Positions 44,387-56,505 are shown, counted from the first letter of the stretch. The stretch is DNA of 64,000 nucleotides from Dipodascopsis uninucleata var. uninucleata (GCA_030568195.1 JAJLTO010000005.1:62001-126000), one strand, 5' to 3'. Translations and numbers: made by a program. Notes: generated by a model not told the origin, from the sequence alone.

Positions 44387-45233
44387 ATGTCATCAAAGAC
44401 CGTAAGTCGAGTTTCTGTAATCCAACCTTAGAGGATGTATCAGAATTTGTACCGATGATTTTTACGGCCAGCATTTAAGAATAATTATAATATTGCAAAG
44501 CCGAAATATGGACGAGAATTAAGAAATTGCATTTCGTGGCAGGTGGAACATGACGGAGGCTGACACTTCTGAATAGGCATCCACCAAGGCATATCAGAAC
44601 GCTTTTGCTTTGTTCGATAAACGAGGAACAGGCAAGGTTTCTATTCAAGCTCTTGGTGATCTACTCCGAGCTTGTGGCCAGAATCCAACCTTGGCTGAGA
44701 TTGATGAGCTCGAAGAGCAGGTTGGCGGAGACTGTAAGTAGCGCTGATGACCATCGAATATACAACTAAAATTCTCATTGCCTGCACAAGAACAGCTAAC
44801 ATGTATGACGTACCAGTTGACTTTGATACTTTTATGCAAGTCTTGAACCGCCCTGACGGATTCAGAGCCCCTGGTGAGCCAGAGGAATATGTTCGTGGGT
44901 TCCAGGTCTTCGACAAAGATAAGACCGGTTTTATTGGAGTCGGTGAACTTAGATACAGTAAGTATAGATGTCTGAGAGCAATTGCATTAATAATTGAACG
45001 GGAGATGATTTCTAATAACACGTTTCCATTTTCTAGTTCTCACTTCCCTTGGTGAGAAGTTCTCGACTGAAGAAGTCGATGAACTCTTGAAGAACGTCAA
45101 TGTCACTAAGGATGGCAATGTCAATTACACGGGTAGGTGTTAGACCTCTTTTTGAATCTCTTCCACTATATGAATTTTATATATATTAACCATTGACTCT
45201 ATAGATTTTGTCCGTATGATTCTCGCAAACTAA
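44387..45233 (+). CDS. cdc4: Cdc4-type myosin essential light chain; 5 exons
   Basis: Exons 44387-44401, 44577-44733, 44817-44957, 45037-45132 and 45205-45233 give 145 residues; introns are 175, 83, 79 and 72 bases (donors GTAAGT three times, GTAGGT once). The protein has four EF-hand-like units. It matches fission yeast Cdc4 (141 residues) closely from memory: GDLLRACGQNPTLAE, FMQVLNRPDGF, VRGFQVFDKDKTGFIGVGEL, LTSLGEKF, ending DFVRMILAN. It should bind the IQ motif of type II and type V myosins in cytokinesis. The first exon codes only for MSSKT. A slightly later acceptor (44588) would remove four residues in frame, so the second exon start is the least certain junction. Confidence 0.93.
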
Positions 45234-45966
45234 AGAGAAAAGTCATAAAATAGCTCTGCTGATATGGTATAGCCACCATGTGAGCTGTGCTGTATAATTG
45301 GAAGCTAAAACACTACAGGTATATATAACAATTACTATACAGATGTTTCAGTAATTTCATGATTTGTACGTGTGGAGTTTAAGAGAAGATAAAGAGGACA
45401 AGGACAAGATTCTTGAGGCCTAGCTTGTTTATAATAGCTTAGCGAAGGCTGCCAGGAGTCTTGGATATGAACTTAATACATGAGTAACTATTTCCGTCAT
45501 TTATGGAAACAGCTTGTTTAATGAGTGACAAAAGACCAACAGATGAGCTCGTCAAATTGCTCTCACTTTTGCACTCAATTATTATTACTATTTTTGAATT
45601 TGAAGCTTTTTGAAACTTTCCTTTCCCTTTCTTTGGCTTTGCTCTCTTGTTTCTATATTTGTTTATCTATTTCATTCTTTTTGTGTTATTTCTCTATATC
45701 ATGTTTTATTCAGTTAAGTTTAGTTTTAATATCAATTGTCATATCCCGGGAAAGATAGATAGTAATCCATCTGGTATGAAAGCAGGCATTTGAGTCCAAC
45801 ATCTTTCAGCTCCATATAAAATATAAACTACAATAGAGCTTTAGACTGCTATATTAGTAGACGCAAGTTATGGCATTCGTCCAGTTTAATTCAAATCATT
45901 GAGTTCAATATAGAAAGAATTGTATATTATATAGTTATTATAGTCAAAGCTGTATAAACATGTTGC
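45234..45966. other. Convergent intergenic region
   Basis: These 733 AT-rich bases lie between cdc4 and atp19 3' ends. A Leu/Phe-rich 77-codon frame at 45525-45758 is pyrimidine-tract noise. No RNA gene seen. Confidence 0.5.
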
Positions 45967-46429
45967 TTAGTGAGCGGCTGGCTTGGACTCCTCAGATTCG
46001 ATCGACTTCAAGAAAGTCCTATTAAGTTAAAAATTTATGAGTCAGTTTAGGCCATAGTCATGGAAGCATCAAAATCATAAGACAATGAACCCGTTCCTCC
46101 AAAATATAACTTACTTCACGAAATCTTCCTCCTCTGGGCTAGAGGCGTTGATTGGAGGCAATGTAGACTTTGGCTCACTCTTCTTTCCACCGCTGAGAGC
46201 AGCAACGAGAAGAGCAGCACTACCAAGAGTAGCAAGGGAGAGCTATATCACATTCCCATTAGTATTTCTGCATCTTTTAACTTCTGATAAACTTTTGCGT
46301 ATATATCCTAAGATTTACGGCACAGGTGTGTCTAGCCCGACAACATGTGAGAGACGCAGTGCGCAGTCGTTACAAACATACCTGGTGAGGTTTGACGGAA
46401 CGTCCAAAAATCTGATAAGCGGCACCCAT
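45967..46429 (-). CDS. atp19: Mitochondrial ATP synthase subunit k (Atp19); 3 exons
   Basis: Exons complement(46382-46429), complement(46115-46242) and complement(45967-46018) give 75 residues; introns are 139 and 96 bases (donors GTATGT, GTAAGT). The protein starts MGAAYQIFGRSVKPHQ, as yeast Atp19 starts MGAAYHFMGKAIPPHQ. A hydrophobic helix follows (LSLATLGSAALLVAAL), then a Lys/Pro-rich hinge, LPPINASSPEEEDFVKTFLK and a short acidic tail ending PAAH. Subunit k sits in the inner membrane Fo sector and helps dimer formation. The frame is open upstream of this ATG, but the family start and length fix 46429. Confidence 0.93.
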
Positions 46430-47482
46430 TTTGATAGTTCCTTCGTCTATGCTATTGATAAAAATATCATCAGTAACCTGCACTTCTCTTGCAATGTAAT
46501 CGTTCATCTCTACATCAGCATCCTGATATAACATCCATGCATCGAATAATGACTCCTCACCAGCCATCAGCTCAATCAATTCGAGTCATTCTAGCGAGTC
46601 TGAACCATAACAAATTTACTCTTATTCGCTATAGAGATTTTTTTACCCTGTATCGAATGACCTGCTTGCATCTTGCTTTTGAATACTCATCGCTTGCTAC
46701 TGACGATGCAATTTTCAACTTCCCTTCGGAACACAACACAACAGAAAACGTATACAGCCAGTTACTCAGACAGTTTTTAGAACAAGTGTGACATTAACAT
46801 ACCTTCAAGCAATTAATTTCAAGGCGGAATAGGATATAAAAATAATATCCAGTAGAAAGCAAATTTTAAAAAAAAAAGATATAGATCTTCAAAATCTCTG
46901 GATGTACGAACGAAAGCTTCCTATTATTTTTTCACTAAGCAAAACGAAATGAAACTATCAATTCCCGGTCCGCGAAGCGGTAATGAGTTTTGGTTGGTCA
47001 GGACTATTCTACATATGCACGCTACTCAATTAACTCCATAAATATCAATCCATTATTAATAAAAGGCATATATGCGAAAAATGCAATTACAGTTACTCCG
47101 TAAACTTAAAAACCTCAGCCACCGAACACTGTAACAATTCGTTAACCCTATATTTCCATATGTTACCCTGAACGACATAGCCACCTGTTCGTAACATTAG
47201 AAATTACTATGTAGATATATCTAATAAAATGCAAAATAGATAGGAAAACAAAATAAACGACACAAAATAAGTAAAATAAGGAGTGCAATGAAAATCTAAG
47301 AACATAAATTATATGGGAGGACACAATAACATGACAGTATGAGAGAAAGAGAGAAAGCGGAAAAGAAAAGGGAAGCACAAGGAAACAATAGCCAGCCTTT
47401 CAGCCGTCCTCTATGGGGGGCTAGCCCAGATATGATTAGATCTCCCACGATCTTTGGTTCAAATACTTTGTTCTTGCTTCCT
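46430..47482. other. Intergenic region
   Basis: This is 1.05 kb upstream of atp19 and downstream of the unknown gene. Two overlapping 71-72-codon minus-strand frames near 47163-47514 are low-complexity Ser/Leu/Phe. No RNA gene is seen. Confidence 0.5.
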
Positions 47483-48766
47483 CTATGTATGTCGGAACAT
47501 ACTTGAGAGTTCACGCTTCAAGCTGGACCAATTCATAAGCTCTAGCGATACTCTGTAGGATCCCGCGCTAAATTCAAACAAAGGTGATCCAATGTGAAAT
47601 GAATGGGAAGAGATTACCCGATAAACGAGAATGCAAAGAGTAGAAACGACTTTGTCAGCAAGATCAGTATCATCGCCAGGGATATCTAATTCGAGCTTCC
47701 AACCAGGTGCACAATAGGTTGCTGTAGCAATTGGCTTATGACCTGAATGAGCATACCCGTTAAGCTTGAGAAGATTTCGACTACTGTTAATTGGTGAAGG
47801 ATATAGCTCAAAAACATTACCGTGAGAGCTGCTTCTCTTCCATGTATACACGACATCCCAGTACTCGAACTGAAATTTGTCAATGCGAAAGCCAACTCGC
47901 GAATAATTAACGAAGTTGAGATAAACCGATTTTCGATCCTTAGAGAGCGCACTATTGAAACTCTGTGTGCGAATATACTTTTTTCTACCGCCATTGGAAA
48001 TGCTGCCAGCAGCACTATAGCTGTGACTGCTCTTACTGCTCACATTATCGTCATGATCTTCAACGGTGTCGGTAGTGTGATGTCTAGAAAGACTCTTGTT
48101 TGGACCAAAGCGACAGACTTCGCGTCCTCTTATTCCCTGTCTTATGATCCTGCCCGATGGGAAAGGAATACCCCTAGAAACAGCGTACTGCATAGAGTCG
48201 GCGGTACTGTAACCGCTATTAATACTAGTATTTGTGCTAGTGCGAGACATATAATGAGAATCATCTGAATTGCTGCTCATGTTGCTATCATCACTACTGG
48301 TGCTGCTACTTCGACTTATTCCTCGTCGCTTAGGAGGACCCTGCGGGGACGGCTCCACATAACAGTCTCTGTTGAATATAGCGAGAAAAAGTCGTTTACA
48401 CTCGGAATAATCTGGCGATAGGTCAACCGATATTATGTTAGGAGCTAGCAGATTCAAATAAAGCGGTACATCTTTCTTTGGAAAGACTTGTGAGAAATCG
48501 TGTTGATTAAGGGCCGAATGTGAAATGAGGTCAATAATTGGGTCCAGCATCATGCTTGCATGCTGTGATACTATTCTATCAGGCACTGGATAGTAGGCGC
48601 GCTTATTACTGGAATCGTAAGCAACGGACTCACAATCGCACGTACTCTCCTTGTACTGTGCCATGTTGACAAACTTGCCGTTGCGCCTAATAAATTTCGT
48701 AGATTTTGGGATTAAGAGTTCCTCTGAGCTGTTTGTAGAAATTTTTTCATTTTCTAATAGTGTCAT
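47483..48766 (-). CDS. Protein of unknown function, 427 residues
   Basis: I do not recognise this single-exon protein. The N-terminal 130 residues are moderately conserved in appearance (YYPVPDRIVSQHASMML, LLAPNIISVDLSP). A Ser/Asn/Thr-rich linker covers about 140-270. The C-terminal 150 residues look folded and beta-rich: YLNFVNYSRVGFRIDKFQFE, DVVYTWKRSSSHGNVFELYP, KPIATATYCAPGWKLELDIP, then a hydrophobic helix STLCILVYRVISS. The alternation of short strands with Y/W-x-W-K-R and a final buried helix recalls the tubby/LURP-type barrel, but that is a shape impression only. No signal peptide. Codon use and start context do not differ from neighbours, so I consider it a real gene. Confidence 0.7.
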   Translation of the reverse strand: MTLLENEKISTNSSEELLIPKSTKFIRRNGKFVNMAQYKESTCDCESVAYDSSNKRAYYPVPDRIVSQHASMMLDPIIDLISHSALNQHDFSQVFPKKDVPLYLNLLAPNIISVDLSPDYSECKRLFLAIFNRDCYVEPSPQGPPKRRGISRSSSTSSDDSNMSSNSDDSHYMSRTSTNTSINSGYSTADSMQYAVSRGIPFPSGRIIRQGIRGREVCRFGPNKSLSRHHTTDTVEDHDDNVSSKSSHSYSAAGSISNGGRKKYIRTQSFNSALSKDRKSVYLNFVNYSRVGFRIDKFQFEYWDVVYTWKRSSSHGNVFELYPSPINSSRNLLKLNGYAHSGHKPIATATYCAPGWKLELDIPGDDTDLADKVVSTLCILVYRVISSHSFHIGSPLFEFSAGSYRVSLELMNWSSLKRELSSMFRHT

Positions 48767-51173
48767 AATATCTCGTGAACTTTTTTATTGCCGAGTATAT
48801 ATATATATCAGAAGATCTTAAACTAGAGATAGTTTCTCTAGTGTTCCCTTTGGGTAGCTAGTGTTCTTTAGATTCGAGACTTTCTTGTTTTAGGCTGGGT
48901 TAGAAACCAAAAATGTTGGCGCTTTCTTAGTACCGCCACTTCAAGTCTATAATTTCTAGCAGAGCACATGCGATATCAGAAAATCTGCGTTCAGATACGT
49001 TATAATTTTTTTACCTGCTCTTGAGATGTTCAGGTAATATTTTCTAAGAATACAGTAGCCAGTAACAAATTCTTGTGACGAAATTGATGACGTAGAAGTG
49101 GTATTATTTTGTTTTTGTTGGTTTTTTCAAACCAGCGTTACAAGGGGGTGAAAAGTGAGGACGCGACTCCGTAGATGATTCTTTCTCTACTTGGTGCTGT
49201 ACACTTGCCTACCAGGTGGCGGTATTCTATAGTCCGTGGCAGTTCGATCAAGCAGCTAGAGATTCTATGCTTAGTCCTAGGACTAGTTAAATCTACTATG
49301 ATAATTACAGTCTTATGAAAAGGCAGTGCGATACCCACGGTCTATATACGTTGCGGATTGCGCAAGCATCTGTGATTTGCCCGAGAAAAACCGCTATTTT
49401 TTTTATTTTTTTTTAGGGGAAACGCGCCTCCTCGAGTAGCGTTCGCGATCAGTCTCTCAGGCGCGTTTGCAAGGTTTATGGCCCCAATTGCCTGGCCTTA
49501 CAGCACCCATTCCATGGTTCTGCAGCAAGACTATTAAGATAATGAGTTGCTACGATGTTCACCAATTGAGATTCCGATTGCAGCGGTCTGGTGGACGGTG
49601 ATTTACATATTGGGAGGACCAGTGCGCGTCTATCGTCAAAGCAAAAAAACTACAACCTTATATCCTCACATTAGTCTCGACAAGCGTGATATTTGCTTTT
49701 TGAAACCTTAACCCAGTTGCAGTGTCTTGCTTACCATACATCTGCAACACAACTTATGTAACGCAGTTCGTCTCGCCAGAGCTACACCCGCATCTGCCGG
49801 TCCTCCGCTTACTGTGTATCATAGGGTGAATGTAGCCTACCAGCCTTCTGGGCCTTGCAACAGGTAAAAAATAAAAGAAAAATCCAGCAGAACCGATGGT
49901 CGATACATCCAGACGCGCGCCACGTCGATAGCTGGATCGGTCAGCAGAGACTTTGTGATGCTTTCATACGACCGCAAGAGGGGCGGTATAATGGTGGTGA
50001 TGCGAACGTATGCAGTATGAGCAGCAGATGGGGCACGCAATAACTGGAGAGAACGCTTTGCTCATGCACCAAGCATGACATATGAACGTTGATAGCGCAT
50101 GACATAGTCTTACATATTGATATTATGTAATGGCGGTGGCCAGCGACTGATAAATCATCTGGAAAGTGGTTCCATCAGCAGTGGCCATTGATGCGAGTAT
50201 CCTAACTGCCTATACAGGAACTGTAACTACCGGTGCAACATGATGGCACAGCATAGGAAATGTAGTGAAATGCAGAATATGCAATAAATGCAGCAGAAAG
50301 TGGCTAGTAACACGCAGTAAAATACAATACAGGCAATTTAATTAAAGTAAAATAATGTTAAAAGTGCTATTAACTAATAGTACTTTACTGCTAAAGATCT
50401 TAGTGCTTCTCGACAGATAGTACAGTCCTTTGTTTTTAACTTGACAACACATAATTAGTACTCGCGTATGGCTGCAGGAGACAAGGGAACCTGCCAGAGC
50501 GCGATCTGATTCTGCGTCCGCGCGGTTTGTACCCCTCCTTCTCGGACCTTCTCACTCGCTTGGTGCAGCTATGCTCCGCTCACTTTCGTCAAGGGAACGG
50601 AAGAAAGCGGTCGGGTCAGCACCTACTGAGGAGACACACGCCAGTCCCACAAGGTTCGCGTGAGCAGTCGCTGCGCTAATGCATCCTGCATGCACACCGC
50701 CTTTGCAAACTCGCCAGCACACAAGATATGTCTAACGTGCGCGCTAATGCACCACATCTTTAAACCTTAATGCCTTCTGTCTCTGTGAACGAGGCAAGTG
50801 CGGCCCATTCTCGACAACTAAGCGGAGCACAGTTTATGACTAACAGCGTAAAGTATCTGACTAAGAATAATTCTCAGGTCCGTGTTAACGCGTTTAGGAA
50901 TAGTACTCTGCGCAGACATCTAGGAACGAAAATAAGCGCAGCGTTCTAGGGCAGAGCGAAAATCTTCACTCATGTTCTTCTATGAATGTTCTACGAATTT
51001 TCTTTAACTATAGATACTTTCAGCTGAGTTCTGGCCCTTTCTTACTACGGACCCTGACAGTCATCAACCTGCGTATCTTGTTTAGTCGCCTATATCGGTT
51101 TGTCATCCACGCCACTTACATAAACGTGCCCTTCTAGAATACTAGGCTTATACTGTGCTTCGTGAAGCTCTAC
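48767..51173. other. Gene-free block, partly G+C-rich
   Basis: These 2.4 kb are divergent upstream DNA of the unknown gene and the phosphatase gene. Frames are under 70 codons. Composition changes abruptly: 50341-50400 is strongly A/T-rich while 50521-50580 is about 60% G+C. The 11-mer GCGCTAATGCA occurs twice at 50673 and 50741. No tRNA, snRNA or rRNA signature was found. Confidence 0.45.
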
Positions 51174-51889
51174 ATGCTTGCTAGCAGACCTCATCTTGCA
51201 CACAGTCTCGTACGCCTGTTATCCTCATCGCCCTCTTCGTCGCTCTTCAGATCTTTACAATCAGTACCTGCAAAAATGGGCGTGCCTATAATGCTAGACA
51301 AGGTCGTTCTTCGTTCGTGGATGCTAAATGAGAGCTCTCCGTCGGTCCCTCAACGCCCTGCGTCATTTGCTGTGGTTGATGTTCGAGATGACGACTACAT
51401 TGGTGTAAGTATAAGACGTACTCTTGAGGCAGTGGTCAGCTACGGTTCCAAGACGTAGGAACCTGTGAACCACTTTTCTACTCTATTCTATTATTCTATT
51501 CTCGTTATTTGACCACCTGCAAGTCAGGTGCAATGATGGTTCAGATCTTTTGGTTCTATGATCTAATTGCTCACTAGGGCCATATCCACTCGTCTCACCA
51601 TTATCCGTCGAGTAATCTAGCCTGCACTCTGCCTTCTCTATATTCGGCCCTACAGTCGGTCGATGCTCTGGTTTTTCACTGCGCGCTTTCACAGCAGCGA
51701 GGTCCAAAGGCCGCCTCCATGTATATGCGATATCGTGAGATGATTGATCCCCCGCGCGATTCTTCCGCCGAATTTAAGAAGCAACAAGTCTATGTTCTCC
51801 GAGGTGGCTTCACTGAGTGGCAGCAAGAGTTCGGCCGCGACAGTCGTCTAACAGAAGCATACGAAGAATCTATCTGGAAGTACTACTGA
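51174..51889 (+). CDS. ibp1: Rhodanese-fold Cdc25-like phosphatase / arsenate reductase family (Ibp1 type); 2 exons
   Basis: Exons 51174-51404 and 51578-51889 (intron 173 bases, donor GTAAGT, branch CTAAT) give 180 residues. A second in-frame ATG at 51276 would give 146. Rhodanese landmarks: VVDVRDDDYIG-GHIHSSHHYPS across the splice, the active-site loop HCALSQQR (H-C-x5-R, catalytic Cys), then YVLRGGFTEWQQEF. This pattern is that of fission yeast Ibp1 and related Cdc25-family or Acr2-type enzymes, which hydrolyse phosphotyrosine analogues or reduce arsenate. The first 34 residues are rich in Arg, Ser and Leu with no acidic residue, like a mitochondrial presequence. The upstream ATG has poor context (ctac), the inner one good context (aaaaATGg). 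Confidence 0.85.
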
Positions 51890-53138
51890 GGGCCATGCTT
51901 ATAGTCACGTGACTTACGAGTTATGACCAATGTGTTGCGTAACCGCTGCTGACTGGTCATTTGCTGTTTTCTTGCACTATCTACTCTGTGCGAATTCTCG
52001 ACTGGTATGGTTTTCCGTCGAACTGCTTACCTGTCCGTGTTCTTCTTGTGTTTGCAATTTTGCTATTCACCTAATTAAATACTGTGATCCGCTACTAAGA
52101 AGTCTATTTTTAAGAGCACAGTCTGTGGTAGGAAAGTTGATGAATTATTGGAGTAAGCAAAAGAAGTGACAATGGAGAGTAGAGCTAGAGTGAGATCAGG
52201 TTACGGATGTTATTCTGAGACTTATCCCTGAGAAAGCTACGGCTCATCTTTCAGTGGCTTGAATTTTGTGGAGAGATGTTAATATTTAGTGGTTCGACGT
52301 GTGGATCAAGATCATAAGACAAAGCTAATATCTCTTCGATTTTTTGCTGGTCTTTTTGAGAATTATGCAAACATACACAGCATTAATAATACTCTGGCAT
52401 TTTCCTTACAGCATATTTTTGTGGCAGCGTCTGAGTATCGTCGATGCTATTACTTTAGTCATCAGTTCATATTTCTTTTGTGTACAATGCGCTATTGTTT
52501 TACAGATTTGTGTATTTGTTACAGCTATCATTGGCTGTATAGATTTTTAAATGTTTTTCACGCAATATTTATCTTAGAAAGTCTCTGTTTCTTTTCGCAT
52601 TTACAAAAGGCTCATGTTTAGAGTATTATACAGTTCCTGTTATTCTTAGCGTTCTATTTTTTAAGTATTTGTGATGACTGATATTTATTTCTGTATTATA
52701 TAACAATAATATTACGGCTTACTAACTTGGAAGCGTTAGTGACTAATTTCCCCTTTCGGCATGTACGATTTATCTCGATTATAGATTTATTTATCAACAA
52801 GCCCGTCTGTCGTTGGCGAGCATTCTTTAATTCTGCTGTAAATTTTTTTGGCTTCTACGCAAGTTAGCCAATTAGTCAAGGCCTGTCAAGCAGAACGCTT
52901 TCATTAGTGCGAGACATTTGCCTGATTGTTACGGCCTTTTGTTTCGTACATTTTAAGTGGGATACGCACCGGGCTCTCTATCTTGTGAGCAGCGTACAGA
53001 TAAGACTTTGTTAGCTTCTAGCGTGGAGAGATTAGTAGAAGACTTAGAAGCTTTCACAGCGGTTTTCGCCAAGTTCGCTCGGCTTCTGTCGCATGAGCTC
53101 TCTATTATATTACAGAGATAGTATATTGTTAGGAAATC
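51890..53138 (+). other. Intergenic region
   Basis: This 1.25-kb AT-rich interval separates the phosphatase and DENN genes. A 110-codon frame at 52289-52621 starts at GTG, is Phe/Tyr/Cys-rich and matches nothing. No RNA gene is seen. Confidence 0.5.
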
Positions 53139-55888
53139 ATGATGCTGGCTACTAGTGACGTTGCGGTGCCACCGCCGATCGTAGCATTGTTTCTAGTCAG
53201 GTTCGACGTCAGAAAAGGATATGTTATTGACTGGAAGAGAACAGCTTCTAACGGTTAGTACTCTATTGAATGCTCGGTCACTTTCGTTACTACTTAATGT
53301 TTTACTGTTTATATCGAAACCTTCTCATTCGCTAGTCAAAATACTTGTTTTGAGGATATGAAGGAGGAACGCTACTGACAGGCAGAGCTCGCATTGATTC
53401 TTGAATAGTAATAATTATAAAGTGGAGCGATGGAAACTAGACTAAAAGCTTTGCTAATTAGATAATTATGTCTATAGGAATACCGATGGACATGATTGAA
53501 TTTAAGGCATTTCCTTCCGGATTACATTCATCAAAGCGGGACGTTATTTATTTTGTGCAGGGCGAGCATTATGTAGGAACTTCGGTTTTCATACGAATAG
53601 ATACCAACGATGAAACTGAGCGATTTGCCAAAATGTATTCGTTGGGAGTACTGGTACCAGTTGCTGGACGATTGAGCTTCCGTGGGCCGTCAGTCGGCGG
53701 TCGGCTAGGTCGTGGTTGGGCACACGTTGATGGTTTAAGAACCCTTCTAGAAGAGTACGTTCACGATCCTTCTGACTTCAGTCCATTAGAAGCATATTAC
53801 TCGGACTATGGATTGTCCGTGTCCTCAATCACTCCGGCTTCAAGTGCATCTATCAATCAAGCTGAATACGCAGTGTATAATCCACCAAGGCGACCATTTG
53901 AACTTAATATGTCGAAACTGACAGGCTATTCCGCGCCTCCCAGCGGATTACAATCACAGTCACAGCTCGATAACGACACGGATTCTTTAGCGGCGTCTGC
54001 TGTTGGAGCTGGATCATCTAACTTGGTTTTACCCAGATTTCATCCGGCACACTCTATTCCTCTGTTTCTTGACATTCTCGGTCCTCTAGTTTGGAAAGTC
54101 TGGAAAGCTGCTTTGGCTAGAGAAAGAATTTTAATTGTTGGAGATATCCCTATTGAACAAGGATGTAATATGGTCTATGGTTTGTCTCTTTTGGCCAACA
54201 TTCCGGGCTCTATCGGAGAGCTGCTACCCATCCCAGCATTTAGAGTTCGGCCGTTATTCTCCGTTGGTACCTACGATATAGACTATCTGAAGACGCTGAA
54301 TGTTTTGTCTCCTGCTGAGGAAGCGCATAGCCGTAGACCCAGTCCGTTCTATGGCTGGATTGCGTATACTACTGATAAGATCTTAGAAGAGAAAGACGGG
54401 CTATTTGACTTGGTAGTGAGGCTACCCCCGTCGACCGCAATTGTTCATGCGGCTGCATCTGTTGCACATGCAGTTAACTTATCGCCCGAATCTCACCCTG
54501 AATCTCCGTCAGCTTCAGCATTAGGGAATGATGAACGTATTCCCATAACTAATAATATTTATAATGCCAGAATCCTCTATCCAACTGTTTTTTATGCAGA
54601 TCATCCTAAAGTTCGATTAAAGGCGTCTTTACGAGATATGCGTCGATTTCAGGCTCTTCAGGCGCAAATTGGCAACTCTATAGATCCAAGGCATAGATGG
54701 TATAGACGATATTGTGTAATAAAGGATAATGAGCACAATAACGAACTGAATCTTCAAAGACGAGTTACTGGTGCAAGTTCGGGCAGCGGAAGCAGTCTCT
54801 CGTCGCGTCAGATAAATGCGACAAGAATGGATCAAGAGACTCTGGCTCTTTTGTCCGCTGAGGAAGAAGCTGCTGCCGAAGACGATGCTATTTATAATGA
54901 CGACCCAGAGCTCTTTTTCTCCACAAAGACTGATTTACAGACGGAGCAACCTTCTTGGAAGCAGCTTACCTGGTTAGGTTTTCTGTGGTGGGCATCTGCA
55001 GGGGAGCTTGCTAGAGTTGATGAAGATATTGCAATCGACTCATTAGTAATTAAAAGTTTGGAGAATAACGTAACAACAACGTCGTTAGCGGGACAATCTA
55101 TTGCCCGTGGCACAAAGCCACTGTTACTGGACGATTCGATTTCTCGAGCTTCTTCGATTGCTCCTACTCCAATTGCAGTTTCAAATGAAGAGTCATTCAC
55201 CTATCTATCGCCATTTCAAGATTTGGAGCAACTTGATAACGCTATTAGACGAGGTCAAAATGTAAATGGAAATACAAATGATTTTGTTGAAAATGTCAAT
55301 GCTCTCCGTAAGACTGAAGACGGCAATGAATCTGATGAAATAATTACCTCGGATGAAAATAACCTTCTCAACGCGGACTTGCAAACGTCAACAACACGTC
55401 AAGTTGCTATTATTGCCTTTTTCCACCGATTCACGGCTCGCATATTTTTGGAACTTTCTCGAATGATCAAGGAACAGAACTTGGTGGTAGTTAAAATAAA
55501 TCCCAAGTCGCCTCGAAGACGAAGACGCAGCAGGAAACCAGAAGACCTAACGCCTGCAGTTGTAGCTGCGACCGAAGCAGCTGAGGCGGAGGCTGTAAAT
55601 GCTCCAAGCCAGCCGATGTTAAGTTCAGTACCTTCGATAGATCAGGATGCTACCACAGTAGATATACAGAACGCAGATATCACCACTATGACTGATAATA
55701 TGTCATTGTCGAATATTCCTCGACAAACTCTTTGGATCTCAAAGATTGATATGATAGCTATGGGACTTGATCCTTGGAGTGAAAGCGATTCGAAGTTCAT
55801 ATCGAAAGTAGTTGAATGTTGGTGGGGAGGTCAAATTGAGATTCAACGAGACAATGAGTTCTTAAATTCTATTACTTTCTGCTGTTGA
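53139..55888 (+). CDS. DENND11/LCHN-like uDENN-domain protein; 2 exons
   Basis: Exons 53139-53253 and 53478-55888 give 841 residues; the 224-base intron (donor GTTAGT, acceptor TCTATAG) splits a Gly codon. The N-terminus reads PPPIVALFLVRFDVRKGYVI then W, followed by IEFKAFPSGLHSSKRDVIYF. This is the start of the LCHN/DENND11 family as I know it. It continues with SLGVLVPVAGRLSF, GWAHVDGLRTLLEEYV and a second conserved block around 215-265 (LDILGPLVWKVWKAAL, RILIVGD, CNMVYGLSLLANIP). DENN proteins act as Rab exchange factors; the yeast role of this subfamily is not established to me. The C-terminal third is Ser/Asp-rich. The two consecutive Met codons at the start leave a one-residue ambiguity. 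Confidence 0.82.
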
Positions 55889-56505
55889 ATCTAGCACTAA
55901 TGCGCTACTTTTTTCTCATTACTTATTTTGCATCGGTGCCTACTTGTAACCCTTTTGTAATATAACTTTTGTCATAGGCTTTTTGGATTTCTGTCTTTTA
56001 ATATCTTTACCGTCATTTATTTTGAGAGATGAACGAAACTTGGATTTGGCTTGTTTGGTTGTTATTTTCTACTCTTTCATCTTTTTGGATTTGAACATTA
56101 TTGGTAATGTTTTATATTCTTAATCAATTTTATGTTTGCGTATCAGGTAAGAGATGAGACAAATTAAGTATCTATTAAACAGAATGCTTTCATTTTGTTT
56201 GAACCATTTCTTGGAGAACAAAGTGCTTTAAGAGCATGATGATCCCAAGGACGAAATCTACAATAGAATTAAAATAATATTTTAAAAGAAATAAAATGGA
56301 AAAAAGAATTATACATGAATGTTACTCATTCAAAATAAAGCAATGTATTCTTGATACTTGTTTAAATTCCCAGAAGCATTTCAACTTGATTATTATGCAT
56401 GATGATAACATCGGAAACACTTTTGATATTAACCATGATAAATGCATTACAATTGCACCTATCTCATTCTACTATATCATAAAGGTATTGGAAAGCATGT
56501 GTAGC
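55889..56505. other. Convergent intergenic region
   Basis: These 617 A/T-rich bases lie between the ends of the DENN-like and Lhs1 genes. A 71-codon plus-strand frame at 56296-56511 has no recognisable product. Confidence 0.55.

Noticed and set aside
44577-44588. Alternative acceptor (44588) for the second cdc4 exon
   Set aside because: It would remove four codons in frame. I kept 44577 because GAATAG follows a CTGAC branch-like sequence, but the sequence alone does not settle it.
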